A stretch of DNA of 64,000 nt from Microbispora amethystogenes (GTDB taxonomy: Bacteria > Actinomycetota > Actinomycetes > Streptosporangiales > Streptosporangiaceae). Location: contig NZ_BOOB01000026.1 in NCBI RefSeq assembly GCF_016863015.1, forward strand, positions 1 to 64,000. The letters are read 5' to 3'. Shown here in pieces: positions 33,505 through 42,132 of the stretch. Each line of letters opens with the position of its first letter. Positions within the stretch are counted from its first letter, which is position 1. The position numbers were made by a program, and so were the translations under genes. The notes under the pieces are model-generated. The model did not search any database. It had not been told where the DNA came from and was given only the letters and a program-made list of their open reading frames with translations.

Positions 33505-35004
33505 ATGAACGCAGCTCGCCGGACCCTCGTCGCACTCGGCAGAGGCGCGGCCCTCACCGGCCTCGCCCTGCTGGGCCTGGCCGTCGCCCTGGTGATGCTG
33601 ACGGCGGCACTGCTCACCTTCATGGTCGGCCTGGTCTTCGTCGTGTCCCCGGCCGTACGGCTCGTGCGGGCCGTGACCGGGCTGGCGCGCGATCTGTCCG
33701 GCCGCTGGTCGGGCATGCCGGTCGACGCCCCGTACCTGCCGGCGCCGCTTCCGCCGGTGCCGCAGGCGGACGGCTGGTACCGCGACGGCCGCACCCTGTA
33801 CAAGAAGCCCACGATCCCGGCTTTCAACAAGCGGTGGAACTGGCTGATGAAGGACCCGGCGACCTGGCGCGACCTCGCCTACCTGCTCGCCGCGCCGGTG
33901 ACCTGCGGGCTCGTGGCCGCCGCTCCGCTGCTCGCGACGGCGTACGGCGTCGTCCGGGTGGCGGGGGGCGATCCGCTGGGCGTGGTGTGGATCCTGCTCG
34001 CGGCGGGCGTCGCCTACTGGTACGCGCCGTGGGCCCTGCGCGTTTACGGCGGTGTCGCCGCCGTGCTCCTCGGGCCCACGGAGAAGGCGCGGCTGGCCCG
34101 GCGGGTCAGCCACCTGGACGCGGCGCGCACCGAGGCCGTCGACTCGCAGGCCGCCGAGCTGCGGCGGATCGAGCGCGACCTGCACGACGGCGCCCAGGCC
34201 CGTCTCGTCGCGATCGGGATGACGATCGGCGCGGCCGAGCAGCTGCTGGAGACCGATCCGCGGGCCGCCCGGGCGCTGCTCGGCAAGGCGCGGGACGCCT
34301 CGGCGGACGCGCTGCAGGACATCCGGCGGCTGGTGCGCGGCATCCATCCCCCCGTGCTCGCCGAACGCGGCCTCGGCGACGCCGTACGCGCACTCGCCCT
34401 GGACAGCCCGCTGCGCGCGCACGTGACCGTCGACGTGCCGGAGCGCGCGTCCGCGCCGCTGGAGTCCGCGGCGTACTTCGCGGTCAGCGAACTGCTGGCC
34501 AACGCCGCCCGGCACGGCGACGCGACCGAGGCGTGGGTGGACGTGAGCGCGCGGGGTCCCGCGCTGCGGGTCACGGTGACCGACGACGGCCGGGGCGGCG
34601 CGGACCCCGGACGCGGCACCGGTCTGCGCGGCATCGAACGCAGGCTCGGGGCGTTCGACGGCGTGTTCGCGCTGAACAGCCCGGCGGGCGGCCCGACCAC
34701 GGCGGTCATCGAGCTGCCCCGGGCCTTCCCGCTGCGGACGGCGCCGCGGTCTCCGTGGCGCCTTCTCGGCGGCCTCTGCTGGGCGCTGTGGCCGATCGCG
34801 CTGTTCCCGCAGGGGCTGGTGGCGATGGTGCTCAAACTGCTCGGTTCGCCGGTGAAGTCCTGGTTCCTGGGGTTGCACATGCCCGAGCCCTTCCAGTGGC
34901 CGGTCATCGTCGGCATGATGCTGCTCGGCGGCGGCCTGCTGACCGTCGCGCTGACCACGACGGCGCGGGCCATGCGGGAGAAGGAGGGCGGCGGGTGCGG
35001 GTAG
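33505..35004 (+). CDS. DesK/NarL-type sensor histidine kinase with C-terminal membrane segments
   Basis: A 499-residue kinase. Two N-terminal helices (about residues 10-45) and another pair around 120-175 frame the sensor. The HisKA_3 motif IERDLHDGAQARLVAIGMTIG carries the phosphoacceptor His227. The ATPase has the N box LLANAARHGDA and G box VTDDGRGGADPGRGTGLRGIERRL. Unusually, two more hydrophobic segments follow the catalytic domain (about 420-445 and 465-485). ATG 33505 was chosen; upstream frame lacks a site. It overlaps the response regulator by ten bases. Confidence 0.88.
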   Translation: MNAARRTLVALGRGAALTGLALLGLAVALVMLTAALLTFMVGLVFVVSPAVRLVRAVTGLARDLSGRWSGMPVDAPYLPAPLPPVPQADGWYRDGRTLYKKPTIPAFNKRWNWLMKDPATWRDLAYLLAAPVTCGLVAAAPLLATAYGVVRVAGGDPLGVVWILLAAGVAYWYAPWALRVYGGVAAVLLGPTEKARLARRVSHLDAARTEAVDSQAAELRRIERDLHDGAQARLVAIGMTIGAAEQLLETDPRAARALLGKARDASADALQDIRRLVRGIHPPVLAERGLGDAVRALALDSPLRAHVTVDVPERASAPLESAAYFAVSELLANAARHGDATEAWVDVSARGPALRVTVTDDGRGGADPGRGTGLRGIERRLGAFDGVFALNSPAGGPTTAVIELPRAFPLRTAPRSPWRLLGGLCWALWPIALFPQGLVAMVLKLLGSPVKSWFLGLHMPEPFQWPVIVGMMLLGGGLLTVALTTTARAMREKEGGGCG

Positions 35005-35648
35005 TCCTGGCGGAGGATCTGCACCTGCTGCGGGAGGGCCTGGTCCACCTGCTGCGCGCGCACGGCTTCGAGGTCGTCGCCGCGGTCGAGTCCGGCCCGG
35101 AGCTGCTCGCCGCGCTGGTCGGCGAGCGCCCGGACGTGGCCGTCGTCGACGTACGGCTCCCGCCGACGTTCACCGACGAGGGGCTGCAGGCCGCGCTCAC
35201 CGCGCGGCGGAGAGTGCCGGGGCTGCCGGTGCTCGTGCTCTCCCAGCATGTCGAGCAGCTGTACGCCAGGGAGTTGCTGGCCGACGGCTCGGGCGGGGTC
35301 GGCTACCTGCTGAAGGACCGGGTGTTCAACGGCGAGCAGTTCGTCGACGCCGTACGCCGGGTCGCGGCGGGCGGCACGGCGATGGACCCGGAGGTCATCG
35401 CGAGGCTCCTGGCGAGCAACTCGCGCAACGAGCCGCTCGGCCGGCTCACCCCCCGGGAGCGGGAGGTGCTGGAACTGATGGCGGAGGGCAGGTCGAACGC
35501 CGCCATCGGCCAGCGGTTGTTCCTCAGCGACAGCGCGGTGGGCAAGCACACCGCGAACATCTTCGCCAAGCTCGGCCTCGCGCCCTCCGACGACGACAAC
35601 CGCCGGGTGCTCGCGGTGCTGGCCTTCCTGGGGAGCAGGCCCGGCTGA
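34995..35648 (+). CDS. NarL/LuxR-family response regulator
   Basis: A 217-residue response regulator. The receiver domain starts RVVLAEDLHLLREGL, with the acidic pair Glu7/Asp8 and phosphoacceptor Asp52 in VAVVDVRLP. The LuxR-type helix-turn-helix is LTPREREVLELMAEGRSNAAIGQRLFLSDSAVGKHTANIFAKLGL. GTG 34995 has AAGGAGG seven bases upstream, inside the kinase gene. Probable target: the divergent ABC exporter. Confidence 0.9.
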   Translation: MRVVLAEDLHLLREGLVHLLRAHGFEVVAAVESGPELLAALVGERPDVAVVDVRLPPTFTDEGLQAALTARRRVPGLPVLVLSQHVEQLYARELLADGSGGVGYLLKDRVFNGEQFVDAVRRVAAGGTAMDPEVIARLLASNSRNEPLGRLTPREREVLELMAEGRSNAAIGQRLFLSDSAVGKHTANIFAKLGLAPSDDDNRRVLAVLAFLGSRPG

Positions 35649-35778
35649 GCCGTGTGCCCGACCCTTGTAATCGACGCTGTGACTCGCCCCATGTGACTCG
35701 TCCCGTGAATGTCGGTGCCGGGCGCTACCTTGGGAGTCGAGTCGTGGCACAGGCAGGTGGCACAGGCAGGAGGTCGGG

Positions 35779-36870
35779 ATGAAATTCCAGGTGAACCGCG
35801 ACGTTCTCGCCGAAGCGGTGGCGTGGGCGGCCCGGGTGCTGCCCGCCAGGCCCGCCGTGCCGGTCCTCGCGGGGCTGCTGCTGGAGGCGGGGGACGACCT
35901 GCGGGTATCCGCCTTCGACTACGACGTGTCGGCGCGGGCCGACGTCGAGGCCGAGGTGGCGGAGCCGGGGCGGGTGCTGATCCCGGGGAAGGTCCTCGCG
36001 GAGATCACCCGCAGCCTGCCCGCGCGGCCCGTCGAGATCGTCACCAGCGGGTCGGAGGCCGTGCTCACCTGCGGCAGCGCCGAGTTCGGCCTGCTGACCA
36101 TGCCGGACGAGGACTTCCCCGCGATGCCGCCGATGCCGCCGAGGATCGGCGCCGTGGGCGGGGGCGTCTTCGCCACCGCCGTCAACCAGGTCGCGCCCGC
36201 CGCGAGCCGCGACGACACGCTGCCCATGCTCACGGGCATCCGGATGGACATCGAGGACGTGCGCGTCTCCCTGGCCGCCACCGACCGCTACCGCATCGCG
36301 GCGAGCGAGTTCCTGTGGCACCCGGAGCGGCAGGAGGAGCGGCACGGAGTGGTCGTGCCGGCGCGGGTGCTGGTCGAGGTGGCGCGCTCGCTGCGCGGCG
36401 GCGAGGTCGCGGTCGGGCTCGGCGACAACGTGGCCGGCTTCGAGAGCCAGGGCCGCACCACCACCGTCCGGCTGCTCGACGAGCAGTTCATCGACTACCG
36501 GGCCCGGCTGACCGAGCACTGGCCGATCCACGCCGACGTCCCGGTGGGGCCGTTCGTGGAGGCCGTCAGGCGGGTGACGCTGGTCGCCGAGCGCAACACC
36601 GCGGTCCGGCTGTCGTTCTCCCCGGGACAGGTGCTGATCCAGGCCGGCGGCGGCGACATCGGCAGGGGCGCGGAGGTCGTCGAGGCCGAGCTGGAAGGCC
36701 CGGACATCCAGATCGCCTTCCAGCCCCATTTCCTGCTCGACGGTCTCGCGGGCGTCGGGACCGAGCGGGCGCGCGTCCACCTGGACTCGCCGACCCGGCC
36801 CGCCCTGGTCACGGACGAGGGTGACGACCCCGGCTACCGCTACCTGGTGATGTCCCTGCGGCTGGGCTGA
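35779..36870 (+). CDS. DNA polymerase III beta subunit (sliding clamp) paralogue
   Basis: A 363-residue clamp protein. It starts MKFQVNRDVLAEAVAWAARVLPARPAVPVLAG and keeps the three-domain layout: RVLIPGKVLAEITRSLP, GSAEFGLLTMPDEDFPAMP, LPMLTGIRMDIE, LAATDRYRIA and the final YLVMSLRLG. The housekeeping dnaN normally sits next to dnaA; here there is no dnaA, recF or gyrB, so this is probably a second copy. GGAGG precedes ATG 35779. Streptomyces also keeps an extra clamp gene. Whether it loads onto DNA or serves a special polymerase is unknown. Confidence 0.85.
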   Translation: MKFQVNRDVLAEAVAWAARVLPARPAVPVLAGLLLEAGDDLRVSAFDYDVSARADVEAEVAEPGRVLIPGKVLAEITRSLPARPVEIVTSGSEAVLTCGSAEFGLLTMPDEDFPAMPPMPPRIGAVGGGVFATAVNQVAPAASRDDTLPMLTGIRMDIEDVRVSLAATDRYRIAASEFLWHPERQEERHGVVVPARVLVEVARSLRGGEVAVGLGDNVAGFESQGRTTTVRLLDEQFIDYRARLTEHWPIHADVPVGPFVEAVRRVTLVAERNTAVRLSFSPGQVLIQAGGGDIGRGAEVVEAELEGPDIQIAFQPHFLLDGLAGVGTERARVHLDSPTRPALVTDEGDDPGYRYLVMSLRLG

Positions 36871-36894
36871 GCTCCCGGTCCCGGTTCCGGGAGC
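36871..36894. terminator. Hairpin between dnaN paralogue and GntR gene
   Basis: GCTCCCGG and CCGGGAGC form a perfect eight-base-pair stem beginning right after the clamp stop codon, between converging genes. Confidence 0.55.
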
Positions 36895-36905
36895 CCGGGG
36901 GCGGC

Positions 36906-37595
36906 TCAGGAGGTGAGCGTCGCCGACTCGGTGAGGGCGATGAGGATGTGCTCCATGCACGCGTGACCCGCCCGCTCCGCCGCGGTGGCGTCACCGGCGA
37001 CGATCGCGCGGACGATGGCGTCGTGGGGGATGTAGTTCTGCTCCAGCGAGCCGCCGGCCGCGGCGATGCTCGCCCGGAGGGCCGCCGAGAAGTCGACGTA
37101 CAGGTCGATCAGCACGGTGTTGTGGGTGGCCTCGACCACCGCCACGTGGAAGGCGAGGTCGGACTCGACGAACGCCTCCGCGTCGCCGTCCGCCCACGCC
37201 TTCTCCCGCGCGGCCAGCGCGGCCTCGATGGACGCGATGTCCTGGTCGGTGCGCCGCGTCGCCGCGAGCCGGGCCGCCTCGACCTCCAGGGCGCGACGCA
37301 CTTCGAGGATCTCCAGCTGCTCGGCGGCCCGCAGCCGCCGGGCCATGGCGCCCGACAGCTCACTGGTGGCCCGCACGTACGTGCCGTCGCCCTGGCGGCA
37401 CTCCAGCAGCCCGGCGTGGGTCAGCGCCCGTACCGCTTCGCGGACGGTGTTCCGGCCGACTCCGAGGTGCTCGGCGAGCACGGTCTCGGTGGGAATCTTG
37501 GCATGCATCTGCCAGGAGCCGGAGGTGATCTGCTCCTTGAGCTGGTCGATCACCTGGTCCACGAGAGACGCCCGCTGCGCCGTCCGCAGGCTCAC
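36906..37595 (-). CDS. FadR-subfamily GntR regulator
   Basis: A 229-residue regulator. The winged helix reads LVDQVIDQLKEQITSGSW, then LAEHLGVGRNTVREAVRALTHAGLLECRQGDGTYV. The C-terminal all-helical FCD domain carries the metal-ligand pattern with Asp/His (SDLAFHVAVVEATHN and a later GHACMEH). I start at GTG 37595, where AAAGGAGG is six bases upstream; a TTG at 37619 is less likely. The palindrome at 37619-37631 just upstream is a likely autoregulatory operator. Its effector, typically an organic acid, is unknown, and no obvious target gene is adjacent. Confidence 0.88.
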   Translation of the reverse strand: MSLRTAQRASLVDQVIDQLKEQITSGSWQMHAKIPTETVLAEHLGVGRNTVREAVRALTHAGLLECRQGDGTYVRATSELSGAMARRLRAAEQLEILEVRRALEVEAARLAATRRTDQDIASIEAALAAREKAWADGDAEAFVESDLAFHVAVVEATHNTVLIDLYVDFSAALRASIAAAGGSLEQNYIPHDAIVRAIVAGDATAAERAGHACMEHILIALTESATLTS

Positions 37596-37618
37596 AGTCA
37601 GCCTCCTTTGGGTAGCCA

Positions 37619-37631
37619 ATCATCCGATGAT
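37619..37631. promoter_or_regulatory. GntR operator candidate
   Basis: ATCATC-C-GATGAT is a perfect palindrome 24 bases upstream of the GntR start, in an otherwise A+T-rich patch. Confidence 0.55.
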
Positions 37632-37694
37632 GGAATGACTGGTCGACCCTAATTATTCCAGAGCTTCCGGAACAAATCCGGAGCTCCAGGGAGG

Positions 37695-39017
37695 CTATCG
37701 AGCGAGCGCCGCCGCGGTGGTGGAGCCCGGTATGTTCACGCGGATCCCCACGGCTTCCAGGGCTCTACGATATGCCTCCGTCTGCTGGTTGAGAGCACCG
37801 GCCTGGCCCCACAGGTCGCCGAGCATCCGCCAGGCCCGGGCGGTGTCCCGGTCCGGCGTCTCGCCTCCCAGCAGGTCATGGGCCCGGGTGAGCGCGGGCA
37901 CCGGATCTTCGGACCGTGCCAAAGCGATCTCGGCGAGCACCATGTTGGCGGTGGCCGCCGTGGTCCCCCGGGCGTCGCCCAGCAGAACCAGTGCCTCGTC
38001 GGCGAGTTCGAGTGCGGATTCCGTGTCTCCTGTCCGCAGCCGTACCGAACTCAGCACAACGAGGCCTCTCGCGTGCTCCTGCCGTTGGGCCGGGAATCGG
38101 GAGAAAACGCCCACAGCGGACGCCGCCAGGTCGTTGGCTCGATCCAAATCCGCACCTTCGGGATCCGCCGCTGTGATGCGGGCCCAGTGCATCGCGATGC
38201 GGGCGCACCGGACGGCGATCCGGGCCGGGCGGCCGGCCGCGAGGGCGTCCTCGGCGAGCTGCACGGCCAGCGCCGAGTCCTCGCCTTCGCCCGCCGTCAC
38301 GCTTGCCTGCCACAGCGCGAGGATCTCTCCGCTGCGGTCGGCGGCCTGCGGCAGCCCCGCGCTCTCCAGCACCCGCTCGACGTACGGCAGGCCGGTCTCG
38401 GCCTCCACGAGCGCCAGCGCGAGCTCGACGGCGAGGTCGCCCTCGAGCACACCGAGCCGGTCGACCTGACCGAGCGCGTGGGCGCCGAGGTCACGGGCGC
38501 GCAGCCGGTCGCCGGCCCGCTGGTAGCAGCGGCACAGCGCGACGGTCAGCGGGAGGTCGGCGAGGCGCTCGGGGTGCGCGGCGGCCTCGCGGCGCAGCCG
38601 CTCGTACGCCTCGACGGCCCGGCCGATGCGGCCCTGGGCCTCCAGCGCCCGCGCCACGCCGAGCCGCGCGTGCGCGGCCAGCATCGCGTTGTCCTCGCCC
38701 GCGGCCTTGGCGATCTCGCCGAAGCGGTCGGCGGCCACGGCGGGGTCACCGTGGTACAGCTCCAGTTCGGCGTGCCGGAGGCCGAGCTCGGTGTCGATGC
38801 GCTGCCGAGGCTCTATCCCGTGAAGCAGGAACTCGGTGGTGCATCCGAGACGCTCGGCGAGCAGCCGGGCGACGACCGGCGTTGGCGTCCGCTTTCCGGA
38901 CTCGATGAGTGAGACATAACTGTCGGATAGGTCGGGTCCGGCCAACTGGGCCTGCGACATTCGCCTGCTCAACCGCAGTCCGCGGACGCGGTCACCGATG
39001 GTTCCCTGACTCGGCAT
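37695..39017 (-). CDS. XRE-family regulator with tetratricopeptide repeats
   Basis: A 440-residue protein. The N-terminal helix-turn-helix is IGDRVRGLRLSRRMSQAQLAGPDLSDSYVSLIESGKRTPTP (residues about 7-47). The remainder is helical TPR-like repeats, for example LGVARALEAQGRIGRAVEAYERL and WRMLGDLWGQAGALNQQTEAYRRALE near the end. This resembles peptide- or ligand-sensing regulators common in sporulating actinomycetes. ATG 39017 fits the domain start; the frame continues upstream without support. The last repeats end close to the stop. Target unknown. Confidence 0.82.
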   Translation of the reverse strand: MPSQGTIGDRVRGLRLSRRMSQAQLAGPDLSDSYVSLIESGKRTPTPVVARLLAERLGCTTEFLLHGIEPRQRIDTELGLRHAELELYHGDPAVAADRFGEIAKAAGEDNAMLAAHARLGVARALEAQGRIGRAVEAYERLRREAAAHPERLADLPLTVALCRCYQRAGDRLRARDLGAHALGQVDRLGVLEGDLAVELALALVEAETGLPYVERVLESAGLPQAADRSGEILALWQASVTAGEGEDSALAVQLAEDALAAGRPARIAVRCARIAMHWARITAADPEGADLDRANDLAASAVGVFSRFPAQRQEHARGLVVLSSVRLRTGDTESALELADEALVLLGDARGTTAATANMVLAEIALARSEDPVPALTRAHDLLGGETPDRDTARAWRMLGDLWGQAGALNQQTEAYRRALEAVGIRVNIPGSTTAAALAR

Positions 39018-39154
39018 CTGATCTCTCAGGGCGGGGGAAGGGTCAATAGTGTCGCCATAATGGCACGAAGCGACCGATTCGTGTAACCCTCCGTCAAGAA
39101 TCACGACGGTGAAGGTTCGATCACGGTGTCGAGATAACGGACGGCCGGAGGCCG

Positions 39155-39685
39155 TCAGTCGTCGTCCCCGTCCTTGCCAGGGAAGATCATCTGACAGACC
39201 TCTAGATAGAGGGTCTCCGGATAAGGGATGTGGGGAACGGTGCGGAAGGCCTGATCCTGGCCGGCCGACTCCAGTACGAACTCGCCGTAGCCGAGCATGC
39301 GGCCGAGGAGCGAGCGCTGGAAGCTCATGTCGGTGACCTTGCCCAGGGGCATCATCGCGACCTTGCGCGTGATGAGGCCGGTGGTGAGAAGCATGCGCTG
39401 GGAGGTGACGACGAAGTAGTCGACCGACCACTCCGCCACCTTCCATACGAAGCGGACGAGCAGCAGCAGCCAGGCCCACCAGACGATGGCGAGGGCCTGG
39501 GCGGCGCCGCCGTCGCTCAGGAACTTGCTGAGAACCCCGGCGAGGATGAGCCCTCCGAAGATCTCGGCGATCGGACGCAGGAGCACGGCAGGGTGCCGCC
39601 GCACCATGATGACCTGCTGTTCGTGGGGGAGGAGGTAACGGTTGACCGACGACGGGGCGGAGTCCCCGTGGGTCACAAGTCTCAT
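39155..39685 (-). CDS. PH-domain (YdbS-like) membrane protein
   Basis: A 176-residue protein with two hydrophobic helices (about residues 38-55 and 64-80) followed by a bacterial PH (bPH2) domain: VDYFVVTSQRMLLTTGLITRKVAMMPLGKVTDMSFQRSLLGRMLGYGEF, the standard family signature. Its ATG overlaps the stop of the 58-residue membrane protein upstream (ATGA). The role of such proteins is uncertain; membrane stress or partner-protein functions have been suggested. Confidence 0.87.
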   Translation of the reverse strand: MRLVTHGDSAPSSVNRYLLPHEQQVIMVRRHPAVLLRPIAEIFGGLILAGVLSKFLSDGGAAQALAIVWWAWLLLLVRFVWKVAEWSVDYFVVTSQRMLLTTGLITRKVAMMPLGKVTDMSFQRSLLGRMLGYGEFVLESAGQDQAFRTVPHIPYPETLYLEVCQMIFPGKDGDDD

Positions 39686-39858
39686 GTCAGGGAGGCGAAG
39701 AACTGCGCCATCGAGTCGGCCGCGTTGATCATTCCGTTGAGGGCTCCGTGGACCGTGTGGGCCGCGTCAGTCGGCCTCGTGAGCAAGTAGAAGGCCACCA
39801 CGACAATGACCGTCCACTTGAGGATCTTCTTCCCCTGCACCGCCGTCACCACTCCCAT
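39682..39858 (-). CDS. Small single-pass membrane protein
   Basis: A 58-residue protein with one helix, KILKWTVIVVVAFYLLTRP, and a polar amphipathic C-terminus. The ATG at 39858 is preferred over the upstream TTG. Its stop overlaps the PH-domain gene's start, so the two are translationally coupled and may act together. No known domain. Confidence 0.7.
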   Translation of the reverse strand: MGVVTAVQGKKILKWTVIVVVAFYLLTRPTDAAHTVHGALNGMINAADSMAQFFASLT

Positions 39859-39931
39859 GACCAATACATTACCCAGTCACCCCGTTTGGTAAAGCGGCGA
39901 ACCGCGAACGGGATCAGTGATCGTGACGGTG

Positions 39932-40204
39932 TCAGCCCCGCCCCTCGGCGGCGGTCGCGAGCACCCGCAGGTGTTTGCGGGCGATCCGCTCCACGAGCCC
40001 GGCGGGCGCGTGGCCGATGACCTCGACGGCGCCGTGGTGGGCGGCCTGCACGCACCGGGCCACCGTCGCGGGCGGATGCACTCCCGCGAACTCGTCCCTG
40101 AGCAGGGCCTCGAGCTGCTCGTAGTGCTCGCCGCCCGGATGCTGGCTCAATCGCTCTCCCTGTGGCGCCCCGCTCGCGTGAGCGCGAGGTGACGTCGTCA
40201 TCAC
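39932..40204 (-). CDS. Small three-helix-bundle-like protein
   Basis: A 90-residue protein. The pattern YEQLEALLRDEFAG, PATVARCVQAAHHGAVEV and AGLVERIARKHLRVLA suggests three amphipathic helices, like the small actinobacterial three-helix bundle dimerisation proteins. A GTG-ATG pair begins it; TAGGGT lies seven bases upstream of GTG 40204, favouring that start and a leaderless message. Function unknown. Confidence 0.6.
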   Translation of the reverse strand: MMTTSPRAHASGAPQGERLSQHPGGEHYEQLEALLRDEFAGVHPPATVARCVQAAHHGAVEVIGHAPAGLVERIARKHLRVLATAAEGRG

Positions 40205-40309
40205 ACTGCGTACCCTATCGGCAGCAGCGCGTAACCAGGGAGAGAAGGGCGCGGAGCGTGCGGAAGGAGAGGGAAATCAGACCACGCCGTCAGCCCGCGT
40301 CGTCAGTCT

Positions 40310-40375
40310 GTGCCTTCAGAAAGTGCCTTCAGAAAGTGCCATCGGACAGTGCCGTCAAGAAGGTGCTGTCAGACC
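40310..40375. repeat. Degenerate 13-base tandem repeats after upp
   Basis: GTGCCTTCAGAAA occurs twice in a row (40310-40322, 40323-40335), followed by three diverged copies starting GTGCC or GTGCT at 40336, 40349 and 40363. The last copy runs into the end of the upp gene. Confidence 0.65.
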
Positions 40376-41007
40376 ACGCCGTACAGGCGGTCGCCGGCGT
40401 CGCCGAGGCCGGGCACGATGTAGCCGTTCTCGTTGAGCCGCTCGTCGAGGGCGGCGGTCACCACCCGGATGGGCCGTTCGCCGCCCCGGAACGCCTCGTC
40501 CAGATACGCGATTCCCTCGGGAGCGGCGAGCAGGCAGATCGCGGTGACGTCCCGCGCGCCGCGGCCGAACAGGAACTCGATCGCCGCCGCGAGAGTGCCG
40601 CCGGTCGCCAGCATCGGGTCCAGCACGTAGCACTGGCGCCCGGAGAGGTCCTCGGGCAGCCGGGTGGCGTACGTCTGGGCCTTGAGCGTGGACTCGTCGC
40701 GGATCATCCCGAGGAAGCCGACCTCGGCGGTCGGCAGCAGCCGGGTCATCCCGTCGAGCATCCCCAGCCCGGCCCGCAGGATGGGCACGACGAGCGGGAC
40801 GGGACGGGCGAGCCGTACGCCCTGGGCGGGGGCGAGCGGCGTGTCGACCGTGACGTCGGTCACCTGCACGTCGCGGGTCGCCTCGTAGGCGAGGAGGGTG
40901 ACCAGTTCGTCGGCCAGACGGCGGAACGTCGGCGAGTCGGTCCGCGCGTCGCGCAGCGCCGTGAGCTTGTGGGCGACGAGCGGGTGGTCGACGATGAGGG
41001 TCTGCAT
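40369..41007 (-). CDS. upp: Uracil phosphoribosyltransferase
   Basis: A 212-residue type I phosphoribosyltransferase that salvages uracil to UMP using PRPP. Conserved parts are [16 protein letters not shown] [48 protein letters not shown], the PRPP loop [13 protein letters not shown] and the C-terminal [26 protein letters not shown] 41007 has TAACTT eight bases upstream and no Shine-Dalgarno sequence. It is divergent from the TadA-associated pair. Confidence 0.95.
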   Translation of the reverse strand: MQTLIVDHPLVAHKLTALRDARTDSPTFRRLADELVTLLAYEATRDVQVTDVTVDTPLAPAQGVRLARPVPLVVPILRAGLGMLDGMTRLLPTAEVGFLGMIRDESTLKAQTYATRLPEDLSGRQCYVLDPMLATGGTLAAAIEFLFGRGARDVTAICLLAAPEGIAYLDEAFRGGERPIRVVTAALDERLNENGYIVPGLGDAGDRLYGVV

Positions 41008-41145
41008 GGGAACAAAAGTTACCGTCTCCGACGTCCTGCCTCGACGTCGCCTGACTCTTTGATCACGATTTGGCGTGAGCACCGTACGGCGGGACCCCGA
41101 TTCTGCGACGATTCCGTGCGTGAGGACCGTGCGGTGGGGAAGACG

Positions 41146-41634
41146 ATGACAGACGTGGACACTCTTGACTTCGCCATCGTTGTGTATCGGGAAGAGGACC
41201 GCTGGGAGGCCGAGATGCTCCCGGTGGCGCTCACCTCTGACCTGGACGGGCTCATTCACGCGCTGCGGCAGACGCCGAGCATGGGGACCACGATTGGCAT
41301 GGTCGCCGTAGGGGATGACTTCTTCGTGGCGTTGCGGGTCTTCGGCGAGCAGGTCGACGTCTTCCTCTCGGATGTCACGGCCGCCTGGGAGTGGCCGCTG
41401 GCGCAGCAGGCCCTCGAGTATCTCGAGGTGCCGGTGCCCGAGGAGGAGGAGCTCGACAGCGTCCTTCCGGCCGGTGACCTGTCCATCTTCGCCGACCTCG
41501 GGCTCGACGAGATGGAGCTGGGCGCCCTGTCCGGCGACCTCGACCTGCTGCCCGACGAGGTGCTGTCGAGTATCGCCGCGCGGCTGGGCTTCTCCCAGCC
41601 CTTCGAACGCGCCGTCGACGCCGCCATCGGCTGA
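41146..41634 (+). CDS. TadA-associated protein, copy 1
   Basis: A 162-residue acidic protein of the actinobacterial group commonly annotated 'tRNA adenosine deaminase-associated protein'. It starts [21 protein letters not shown] and has the acidic C-terminal block [32 protein letters not shown]. No catalytic residues are apparent. It lies 15 bases upstream of a second member, which in turn overlaps tadA. Upstream GTG codons are possible starts; ATG 41146 has a weak GGGGAAG ahead. The role in wobble deamination is inferred from context only. Confidence 0.82.
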   Translation: MTDVDTLDFAIVVYREEDRWEAEMLPVALTSDLDGLIHALRQTPSMGTTIGMVAVGDDFFVALRVFGEQVDVFLSDVTAAWEWPLAQQALEYLEVPVPEEEELDSVLPAGDLSIFADLGLDEMELGALSGDLDLLPDEVLSSIAARLGFSQPFERAVDAAIG

Positions 41635-41649
41635 CCTGGGGAGACGGCA

Positions 41650-42132
41650 ATGCCCTCCAGATCCAACCTCTTCTCCGCCGGTTTCGCCCGCATCGACGGC
41701 CGCTGGGCCGGAGCCGAGGTCGACCTCGGCGAGGCCGAGATCGCCGACGACCTGGGCGACGCCCTGCAGGAGGCGCTCGGGCTCAACGGCGACGAGCTGG
41801 CCCTGCTCTGCGTGGAGGTCGAGGACGAGTGGTTCGCGATCATCCGCTACGAGGACGATCTCGATCCGCGCGTGTTCATCTCCGACGCGCACGCGGCGCA
41901 GCACGACCCGCTCGGGGAGATCTTCGCCGAGCTCGCCGGTGTGGTGGTGGACAAGGACACCCCCGATCTCGGCATCCGCCCGGTGGGCGACCTCGAACTG
42001 CTCGCCGACTTCTCGCTGAGCGCTGAGGAACTGCTGGAGCTCAGCATGGAGGAGGGCGTGCTGCCCGCCGACATCCTGTCTCTCATCGCCGAACGGCTCG
42101 GGTTCGCCGACGAGCTCGAACGCCTGCGGTGA
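41650..42132 (+). CDS. TadA-associated protein, copy 2
   Basis: A 160-residue protein related to its upstream neighbour. It shares the layout: an N-terminal strand-rich half ([20 protein letters not shown]), a [29 protein letters not shown] stretch and the acidic end ([22 protein letters not shown]). The similarity to copy 1 is strongest in the final 25 residues. Its stop overlaps the tadA start (GTGA), implying coupled expression. Confidence 0.8.
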   Translation: MPSRSNLFSAGFARIDGRWAGAEVDLGEAEIADDLGDALQEALGLNGDELALLCVEVEDEWFAIIRYEDDLDPRVFISDAHAAQHDPLGEIFAELAGVVVDKDTPDLGIRPVGDLELLADFSLSAEELLELSMEEGVLPADILSLIAERLGFADELERLR

